The position numbers were made by a program, and so were the translations under genes. DNA of 64,000 bases from Ramlibacter sp. Leaf400 (GTDB lineage Bacteria > Pseudomonadota > Gammaproteobacteria > Burkholderiales > Burkholderiaceae_C): assembly GCF_001424545.1 (NCBI RefSeq), contig NZ_LMQL01000010.1:62874-126873 (forward strand), given 5' to 3'. Within the stretch, counting starts at the first letter, position 1. Every line of letters begins with the position of its first letter. This document shows, piece after piece, positions 56,863-64,000 of the stretch. Below the pieces are notes generated by a model, which was not told the DNA's origin, did not search any database, and was given only the letters and a program-made list of their open reading frames with translations.

Positions 56863-57753
56863 TCAGCCCTGCAGCGTGTGCAGCGGCAGGTCCTTCTCCA
56901 GCGCCATCCGATCCAGCTCCTCGCGCGTCTTCGACGCCATGAACTGCGCGATCGCCTCGTGCGTCGCCGGCGCGAACATGGCCTTGATGTCCGATGCGGC
57001 CACGCCCGCGGCCGCGCACAGGGCGGCGGCGAAGTGCGGCTCCAGGGCGGCCACGGCGACGCGGCCGTCGCGGCAGGGATAGACGCGGTAGCCCGCGTGC
57101 GCGCCGCCCACGGCGCCTGAAGGGTGCGTCAGGCCCCAGTGGCGCGGCAGCGCCAGGTAGGCGGCGGCGTCGGACAGGGCGACCTCGAAATGGCGGCCTT
57201 GCGGGTGCACGTCGCCCGATCCGTCGTAGCGCTCGGACTGCAGCAGCGCGGCCTGCAGCACTGCCTCGCTGGCCGCCAGCGAGCCGCCCATGTCGGCGAA
57301 CAGGGTCGCAGGCAGCTCGGTGCCGTTCACCAGGCCGTTCTCGGCGAGGTAGGTCAGGTCGTGGCCCGGCACCTCGGCGGCTTCGCCCGGGCCGCCCACG
57401 ATCGCCACCTGGCAGAGCGATGGGTAGCGGCTGTGCAGTTGCGGCCAGTCCAGGCCCAGCTTCTTCATCGCGGACGGCCGGAACGAGGTGAGCAGCACGT
57501 CGGTGCGGGCCAGTTCGCGGTGCAGGACGGACTGGCCTTCTTCCGCCTTCAGGTCGGCCTGGAGGACCTCGATGCCTTCGTGCAGCTCGGCGTACGCGGC
57601 CGCGTTGTAGTGCTTCATCGGGTCGCCGGAGGGCGGCTCGAGCTTGGTGCAGGTCGCGCCCATGCGGCGGCAGCGCATCAGGGCGGCCGGGCCGGGCAGG
57701 TTGAGGGCGAGGCTGAGGATGCGGACGCTGGCGAGCGGGCGGGGCGCGGTCAT
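56863..57753 (-). CDS. CaiB/BaiF-family CoA enzyme, AMACR-like
   Basis: A 296-residue class III CoA-transferase fold protein. The pair of residues used by alpha-methylacyl-CoA racemase can be seen: His in PGHDLTYLAENG and Asp in LFADMGGSLAA. The N terminus (RILSLALNLPGPAA, KLEPPSGDPMK) is family-typical. It is shorter than most family members (about 360-400) and lacks part of the C-terminal region, so it may be a variant. Substrate specificity is unknown. ATG at 57753 is chosen because the further upstream start would run into a REP-like pair. Confidence 0.83.
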   Translation of the reverse strand: MTAPRPLASVRILSLALNLPGPAALMRCRRMGATCTKLEPPSGDPMKHYNAAAYAELHEGIEVLQADLKAEEGQSVLHRELARTDVLLTSFRPSAMKKLGLDWPQLHSRYPSLCQVAIVGGPGEAAEVPGHDLTYLAENGLVNGTELPATLFADMGGSLAASEAVLQAALLQSERYDGSGDVHPQGRHFEVALSDAAAYLALPRHWGLTHPSGAVGGAHAGYRVYPCRDGRVAVAALEPHFAAALCAAAGVAASDIKAMFAPATHEAIAQFMASKTREELDRMALEKDLPLHTLQG

Positions 57754-57798
57754 GGCGCAGAGGCTAGCAGAGCGGGCGCGCAAACCACGAGCCTCATT

Positions 57799-57884
57799 CG
57801 TCATTCCCGCGAAGGCGGGAATCCAGTGCTTCCGCCTTCAGGCCTCGAGGGACGCCCTGGATCCCCGCCTGCGCGGGGATGACG
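57799..57884. repeat. Paired REP-like element, copies f and g
   Basis: Forward copy at 57799-57826 and reverse copy at 57857-57884 flank a 30-bp spacer starting TGCTTCC and ending GGACGCC. Read on the other strand the spacer ends match those of the pair at 33329-33416, so the two are the same unit in opposite orientation. Copy g stops 2 bp before the pobA stop codon. Confidence 0.85.
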
Positions 57885-57886
57885 GA

Positions 57887-59177
<1,291 letters not shown>

Positions 59178-59190
59178 GCCCCATCGACGC

Positions 59191-59946
59191 ATGATCGCCC
59201 GAGCCGATTTCATCGAAGGCATGGCCAAGGGCCTGGCCGTGCTGGAGAGCTTCGACACCGAACGCCAGCGCCTGAACGCCACGCTGGCGGCGCAGCGCGC
59301 CGGCCTCACGCGCGCGGCCGCGCGGCGCCACCTGCTGACCCTGGCGCACCTGGGCTACCTGGAAACGGACGGCAGCCATTTCTGGCTGGCGCCCAAGGTG
59401 CTGAGGTTCTCCGGCAGCTACCTGGCATCGGCCCGGCTGCCGCGGGCGCTCCAGCCCACGCTGGACCGGCTGGCCGCCCGCACCGGCGAGGCCTTCTCGG
59501 CCGTGGTGCTCGATGGCGACCAGGTGGTGATCGTCGCCCGCAGCGGCCCGACCCGGATGCTGGCCTACGGCCTGCACCTGGGCGCCCGGTTGCCGGCGCA
59601 CGCCACCTCCACCGGCCGGGTGCTGCTGGCCGCCAAACCCAAGGCCGAGTTCACGGCCTGGCTCAAGGGGCGCGAACTGCCGCGCCTGACGGCCCACACG
59701 ACCATCGATCCCCAGCAGCTGAGGCAGCGCATCGAGCAGGTCCGCCAGCAGGACTGGTGCGTGGCCAGCGAAGAGCACGAGCTCGGCGTCCATGCCGCGG
59801 CCGTGCCGCTGCGCAACCTCGAGGGCCGGGTGGTCGCGGCGCTGAACGTGGTGACGCGGCTGGAGCGGCTGCAGCCGCCGGTGTTCGCGCGGGAGGTGCT
59901 GCCGCTGCTGCAGGACGCGGCGCGGGAGCTGCGGCCGCTGCTGTAG
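59191..59946 (+). CDS. IclR-family transcriptional regulator, PobR/PcaR-like
   Basis: A 251-residue regulator. The N-terminal winged-helix (LAVLESFDTERQRLNATLAAQRAGLTRAAARRHLLTLAHLGYL) and the C-terminal IclR effector domain (TGEAFSAVVLDGDQVVIVARSG, TSTGRVLLA) are typical. ATG at 59191 gives the family length; a TTG at 59140 would place the start inside the operators. It is divergent from pobA, so it probably activates pobA with 4-hydroxybenzoate as effector. This is inference from context. Confidence 0.88.
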   Translation: MIARADFIEGMAKGLAVLESFDTERQRLNATLAAQRAGLTRAAARRHLLTLAHLGYLETDGSHFWLAPKVLRFSGSYLASARLPRALQPTLDRLAARTGEAFSAVVLDGDQVVIVARSGPTRMLAYGLHLGARLPAHATSTGRVLLAAKPKAEFTAWLKGRELPRLTAHTTIDPQQLRQRIEQVRQQDWCVASEEHELGVHAAAVPLRNLEGRVVAALNVVTRLERLQPPVFAREVLPLLQDAARELRPLL

Positions 59947-59964
59947 GCCTGGTTTCGCAAGCAC

Positions 59965-59995
59965 CGGATCGATTCCCGCCTTCGCGGGAGTGACG
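59965..59995 (-). repeat. REP-like hairpin element, copy h
   Basis: A reverse-orientation copy (CGGATCGATTCCCGCC, TTCGCGGGAGTGACG) with one changed stem base (GAG for GAA) lies after the regulator and before the peroxiredoxin promoter region. Confidence 0.7.
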
Positions 59996-60027
59996 AGCCA
60001 GGAATAAGCAAACAACAAGAGATTCGT

Positions 60028-60044
60028 TGGGTTTTCATAACCCA
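60028..60044. promoter_or_regulatory. Palindrome upstream of the peroxiredoxin-sulfate transport genes
   Basis: TGGGTT-TTCAT-AACCCA has perfect 6-bp arms, 41 bp before the peroxiredoxin start, in an AT-rich segment that probably contains the promoter. A sulfur-responsive LysR regulator (CysB/Cbl type) is a possible binder; the palindrome itself is not a known CysB consensus. Confidence 0.45.
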
Positions 60045-60085
60045 GCCACCACAATTTCTGCTCCTCTTATTCAGGATCAGAAGCA

Positions 60086-60727
60086 ATGCCGACGCTGCGC
60101 TTGGGCGACACCGCACCGGATTTCCAGCAGGACTCCACCGAGGGCCCGATCTCCTTTCACCAGTGGGCGGGCAACGACTGGGTCGTGCTGTTCTCGCACC
60201 CGGCCGACTTCACGCCGGTGTGCACCACGGAGCTGGGCAAGACGGCGGCGCTGAACGGCGAGTTCGCCAGGCGGGGCGTCAAGCCGATCGCGGTGAGCGT
60301 GGACCCGGTCGATTCGCACCACGAGTGGGTGGGCGACATCAACGAGACGCAGGACACCACCGTCACCTTCCCGATCCTGGCCGACGCGGACAAGAAGGTC
60401 GCGACGCTCTACGACATGATCCACCCGAACTCGCTGGTCAACGCCACCGTGCGCAGCGTGTTCGTCATCGATCCGAAGAAGACGGTGCGGCTGACGCTCA
60501 CCTACCCGGCGAGCACGGGCCGCAACTTCGACGAGATCCTGCGGGTCATCGATTCGCTGCAGCTGACCGACAGCCACAAGGTCGCGACGCCGGCCAACTG
60601 GAAGGACGGCGACGACGTCGTGATCCTGCCCAGCCTGCAGGACCCGGCGGAGCTGGCCCAGCGTTTCCCCAAGGGCTTCCGGGCCGTCAGGCCCTACCTG
60701 CGCCTGACACCTCAGCCGAACAAATAA
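60086..60727 (+). CDS. 1-Cys peroxiredoxin (Prx6/LsfA type)
   Basis: A 213-residue peroxidase that reduces hydrogen peroxide and organic peroxides. The peroxidatic C46 is in HPADFTPVCTTE and is the only cysteine in the protein, so it belongs to the 1-Cys group. The long C-terminal region (HKVATPANWKDGDDVVILPS) is typical of Prx6. Pseudomonas LsfA of this group is induced by sulfate starvation; here the gene sits just before a sulfate ABC transporter, which fits such control. Confidence 0.92.
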   Translation: MPTLRLGDTAPDFQQDSTEGPISFHQWAGNDWVVLFSHPADFTPVCTTELGKTAALNGEFARRGVKPIAVSVDPVDSHHEWVGDINETQDTTVTFPILADADKKVATLYDMIHPNSLVNATVRSVFVIDPKKTVRLTLTYPASTGRNFDEILRVIDSLQLTDSHKVATPANWKDGDDVVILPSLQDPAELAQRFPKGFRAVRPYLRLTPQPNK

Positions 60728-60738
60728 CGGACGGATAC

Positions 60739-60757
60739 GAGGCTGCCCGGCAGCCTC
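60739..60757. other. Hairpin between peroxiredoxin and sbp
   Basis: GAGGCTG-CCCGG-CAGCCTC is a 7-bp stem in the 45-bp gap. A moderately T-rich sequence (TCTCATTT) follows. It could be a partial terminator or an mRNA-processing/stability hairpin that sets different levels of the two products. Confidence 0.45.
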
Positions 60758-60772
60758 TGCTCTCATTTGCAC

Positions 60773-61765
60773 ATGAAATCCCTCAAGATCGCCCTCGCTT
60801 CCCTGGCCCTTGCCGCCAGCTCCTTCGCCTCCGCCCAGCAGAGCCTGCTGAACGTCTCCTACGACGTGGCGCGCGAGTTCTACAAGGACATCAACGCGGC
60901 CTTCGTGCCGTATTACAAGAAGACCGCCGGCAAGGACGTGAAGGTCGAGCAGTCGCACGCCGGCTCCAGCGCGCAGGCGCGCGCCGTGGCCGACGGCCTG
61001 GACGCCGACGTGGTGACCATGAACACCACCACCGACATCGAGTTCCTGGCCGAGCGCGGCGTGGTGGCCAAGGACTGGGCCAAGCGCTTCCCGGCCAACG
61101 CGGCCCCGACCACGTCGACCATGCTGTTCCTGGTGCGCGAGGGCAATCCCAAGGGCGTCAAGGACTGGGAAGACCTCATCCGGCCCGACGTGAAGGTCGT
61201 GGTGGTGAACCCCAAGACCGGCGGCAACGGCCGCTACGCCTACCTGGCGGCCTGGGGCTACGTCAAGAAGAAGGGCAGCACCGACGCCCAGGCGCAGGAG
61301 TTCCTGTCCAAGCTGTACAAGAACGTGCCCGTGCTGGCCCGCGGCGGCCGTGACGCCACCACCGCCTTCCTGCAGCGCAACACCGGCGACGTGCTGATCA
61401 CCTTCGAGTCGGAGGTCGAGTCGGTCAACCGCGAGTTCGGCAAGGGCAAGGTGGACGTGGTCTACCCGTCCATCAGCATCGTGGCCGAGAACCCGGTCGC
61501 CGTCGTCGAGCGCACCGTGGCCAAGAAGGGAACGGGCGACCTGGCCAAGGCCTACCTGGACTTCCTGTACACCGAGGAGGCGCAGGAGATCGCCGCCAGG
61601 CACTCGATCCGCCCGAGCAGCCAGAAGGTGCTGGCCAGGCACTCGCAGACCTTCAAGCCGGTGAAGCTGTTCACCGTGCAGGAGCTGTTCGGCTCACTGT
61701 CCGAAGCGCAGAAGGTGCACTTCAACGACGGCGGCCAGTTCGACAAGATCTACACCGTCAAGTGA
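60773..61765 (+). CDS. sbp: Sulfate ABC transporter substrate-binding protein
   Basis: A 330-residue periplasmic binding protein with a signal peptide ([21 protein letters not shown], cleavage before QQS). Family segments are [30 protein letters not shown] (sulfate-binding loop), [14 protein letters not shown] and FESEV. ATG at 60773 is preferred over TTG 60767. The stop overlaps the cysT ATG by one base. Thiosulfate binding (CysP) is an alternative. Confidence 0.94.
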   Translation: MKSLKIALASLALAASSFASAQQSLLNVSYDVAREFYKDINAAFVPYYKKTAGKDVKVEQSHAGSSAQARAVADGLDADVVTMNTTTDIEFLAERGVVAKDWAKRFPANAAPTTSTMLFLVREGNPKGVKDWEDLIRPDVKVVVVNPKTGGNGRYAYLAAWGYVKKKGSTDAQAQEFLSKLYKNVPVLARGGRDATTAFLQRNTGDVLITFESEVESVNREFGKGKVDVVYPSISIVAENPVAVVERTVAKKGTGDLAKAYLDFLYTEEAQEIAARHSIRPSSQKVLARHSQTFKPVKLFTVQELFGSLSEAQKVHFNDGGQFDKIYTVK

Positions 61766-62649
61766 TGGCCGGGTCCGCCGCCACCCTGGGCGCGCCGCTC
61801 CCCGCCACCACGTCGCCCGCCCGCCGCGGCGGCGGGCGCAAGGTGCTTCCGGGCTTCAACCTGACGCTGGGGTACACGGTGCTGTACCTGAGCCTCATCG
61901 TCCTCATCCCGCTGTCGGCGCTGGTGTTCAAGACCTTCACCCTGAGCTGGGAGCAGTTCTGGGCCGCGGTGAGTTCGCCGCGCGTGGTCGCCTCGTACCG
62001 GCTCACGTTCGGTGCGTCCTTCCTGGCCGCGCTGGTCAACGTGTTCTTCGGCCTGCTGGTCGCGTGGGTGCTGGTGCGCTACAGCTTTCCCGGCAAGAAG
62101 ATCGTCGACGCGCTGGTGGACCTGCCGTTCGCGCTGCCCACCGCCGTGGCCGGCATCTCGCTGACGGCGCTGCTGGCCGGCAACGGCTGGATCGGCCAGT
62201 ACCTGGAGCCTCTGGGCATCCAGCTGGCCTTCAACCCCAATGGCGTGGTGATCGCACTGATCTTCATCGGCCTGCCGTTCGTGGTGCGCACGGTGCAGCC
62301 GGTGCTGGAGGACACGGAGCGCGAGCTGGAAGAGGCCGCGATGTGCCTGGGCGCGACCCGCCTGCAGACCTTCAGGCGCGTGATCCTGCCGGCCATCCTG
62401 CCGGCGCTGCTGACCGGCTTTGCGATGGCCTTCGCCCGCGCGGTCGGGGAATACGGCTCGGTCATCTTCATCGCAGGCAACATGCCCATGGTCTCGGAGA
62501 TCACGCCGCTGGTGATCATCGGCAAGCTGGAACAGTACGACTATGCCGGGGCCACGGCGGTGGCCACGGTGATGCTGGGCCTCTCGTTCGTGCTGCTGCT
62601 GGTCATCAACGGGTTGCAGGCCTGGCAGCGGCGCTCGGGGGCGGCATGA
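61765..62649 (+). CDS. cysT: Sulfate/thiosulfate ABC transporter permease CysT
   Basis: A 294-residue inner-membrane permease with six transmembrane segments and the EAA loop [21 protein letters not shown] that contacts the ATPase. [23 protein letters not shown] is characteristic of CysT/CysU. ATG at 61765 lies at the sbp stop, and a GTG 3 bp earlier is also possible. The stop overlaps cysW by 4 bp. Confidence 0.94.
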   Translation: MAGSAATLGAPLPATTSPARRGGGRKVLPGFNLTLGYTVLYLSLIVLIPLSALVFKTFTLSWEQFWAAVSSPRVVASYRLTFGASFLAALVNVFFGLLVAWVLVRYSFPGKKIVDALVDLPFALPTAVAGISLTALLAGNGWIGQYLEPLGIQLAFNPNGVVIALIFIGLPFVVRTVQPVLEDTERELEEAAMCLGATRLQTFRRVILPAILPALLTGFAMAFARAVGEYGSVIFIAGNMPMVSEITPLVIIGKLEQYDYAGATAVATVMLGLSFVLLLVINGLQAWQRRSGAA

Positions 62650-63527
62650 GCAACCTGGCGCAAAGGCGCGTGATCACCACCGAATCGGCGTGGGTGCGGC
62701 GCACGCTGATCGGGGTGGCCCTCGTGTTCCTGTTCCTCTTCCTGGTGCTGCCGCTGGCCGCGGTGTTCACCGAGGCGCTGCGCAAGGGCTTCGGCGCCTA
62801 CCTCGAGGGGCTGAAGGAGCCGGACGCCTGGTCGGCGATCCGCCTCACGCTCATCACGGCGGCGATCGCCGTGCCGCTCAACCTGGTGTTCGGCGTCGCG
62901 GCGGCCTGGTGCATCGCCAAGTACGAGTTCCGCGGCAAGGCCTTCCTGACCACGCTGGTGGACCTGCCGTTCTCGGTGTCGCCGGTGGTGGCCGGCCTGA
63001 TCTACGTGCTGGTGTTCGGCGCGCAGGGCTGGTTCGGTCCCTGGCTGGCCGCCAACGGCATCAAGATCGTTTTCGCCGTGCCCGGCATCGTGCTGGCGAC
63101 CATCTTCGTCACCTTCCCCTTCATCGCGCGGGAGCTGATCCCGCTGATGCAGGCGCAGGGCAACGAGGAGGAGCAGGCCGCCATCGTGCTGGGGGCCACC
63201 GGCTGGCAGACCTTCTGGCACGTGACCCTGCCCAACATCAAGTGGGGCCTGATCTACGGCGTGATCCTGTGCAACGCGCGGGCCATGGGCGAGTTCGGGG
63301 CGGTTTCGGTGGTGTCGGGCCACATCCGCGGCCAGACCAACACCATGCCGCTGCACGTGGAGATCCTCTACAACGAATACCAGTCGGTGGCCGCTTTCTC
63401 GGTGGCCTCGCTGCTGGCGCTGCTGGCCCTGGTGACGCTGGCGATCAAGAGCGTCGCCGAGTGGCAGCACGAGCGCCAGATGAAGGCGGCGGCGGAACTG
63501 CCGCCGGAGCGGCCCGCCGCGGCCTGA
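62646..63527 (+). CDS. cysW: Sulfate/thiosulfate ABC transporter permease CysW
   Basis: A 293-residue permease with six transmembrane segments and EAA loop [23 protein letters not shown]. The segment [20 protein letters not shown] and the end of the membrane region [20 protein letters not shown] are typical of CysW. It is the partner of CysT. ATG overlaps the cysT stop. Confidence 0.94.
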   Translation: MSNLAQRRVITTESAWVRRTLIGVALVFLFLFLVLPLAAVFTEALRKGFGAYLEGLKEPDAWSAIRLTLITAAIAVPLNLVFGVAAAWCIAKYEFRGKAFLTTLVDLPFSVSPVVAGLIYVLVFGAQGWFGPWLAANGIKIVFAVPGIVLATIFVTFPFIARELIPLMQAQGNEEEQAAIVLGATGWQTFWHVTLPNIKWGLIYGVILCNARAMGEFGAVSVVSGHIRGQTNTMPLHVEILYNEYQSVAAFSVASLLALLALVTLAIKSVAEWQHERQMKAAAELPPERPAAA

Positions 63528-63537
63528 AGGACATGTC

Positions 63538-64000
<463 letters not shown>

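Overview
This is high-GC chromosomal DNA from a betaproteobacterium of the order Burkholderiales, most likely Comamonadaceae (Ramlibacter/Variovorax-like). The evidence is the gene order ndk-rlmN-pilW-rodZ-ispG-hisS-yfgM-bamB-der-hfq-hflX-hflK-hflC-hisZ-purA, the strong G/C third-position bias, and several small proteins of Burkholderiales type. No plasmid, phage, insertion sequence, CRISPR array, rRNA or tRNA was recognised by eye. The window cuts the first gene (odhB) and the last (cysA).

Layout. 1-3.8 kb: end of the 2-oxoacid dehydrogenase operon (odhB, lpdA) and the ATPase gene zapE, whose start codon sits at the edge of a palindromic GC-rich repeat, then a secreted coiled-coil protein. 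3.9-7 kb: PP2C phosphatase, a YdcH-like protein and a YoaA/DinG-type helicase. 7-29.5 kb: a dense housekeeping block covering outer-membrane assembly (bamD, bamB), rRNA modification (rluD, rluB, rlmN), chromosome segregation (scpB), type IV pilus and cell shape (pilW, rodZ), isoprenoid synthesis (ispG), histidine (hisS, hisZ), purines (purA, a phosphoribosyltransferase), Hfq and the HflX/HflKC quality-control set. 29.4-33.3 kb: a tesA-mnmH operon facing a ybbA-type ABC ATPase, then rlmB and a Sir2 deacylase. 33.4-37.2 kb: a minus-strand run of transport and regulatory genes (split chromate transporter, EamA permease, MarR-GNAT fusion, hydrolase).

37.2-54.5 kb is the most accessory part. A 474-bp non-coding region carries a strong minus-strand terminator with no recognised gene in front of it. 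It precedes a divergent FtsH-like membrane AAA+ metalloprotease, which is followed by its own strong terminator. Then come a stand-alone receiver, a hybrid histidine kinase, a large DUF2868/DUF3482-like membrane protein, a Rad3-type helicase with a PD-(D/E)XK nuclease domain, xthA, a degenerate cyclase-like protein, and many small hydrophilic or secreted proteins, several with good Shine-Dalgarno sites (CsbD and DUF3606 types and unknowns). This looks like a stress or cell-envelope region.

54.5-64 kb: a YgiQ radical SAM protein, an AMACR-like CoA enzyme, pobA with a divergent IclR-type regulator and a clear double operator, then a sulfur-acquisition block (1-Cys peroxiredoxin, sbp, cysT, cysW, cysA). 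Eight copies of a short hairpin repeat (core CGTCATTCCCGCG/CGCGGGAATCCAG) are scattered from 24.8 to 60 kb, and two loci carry paired copies.
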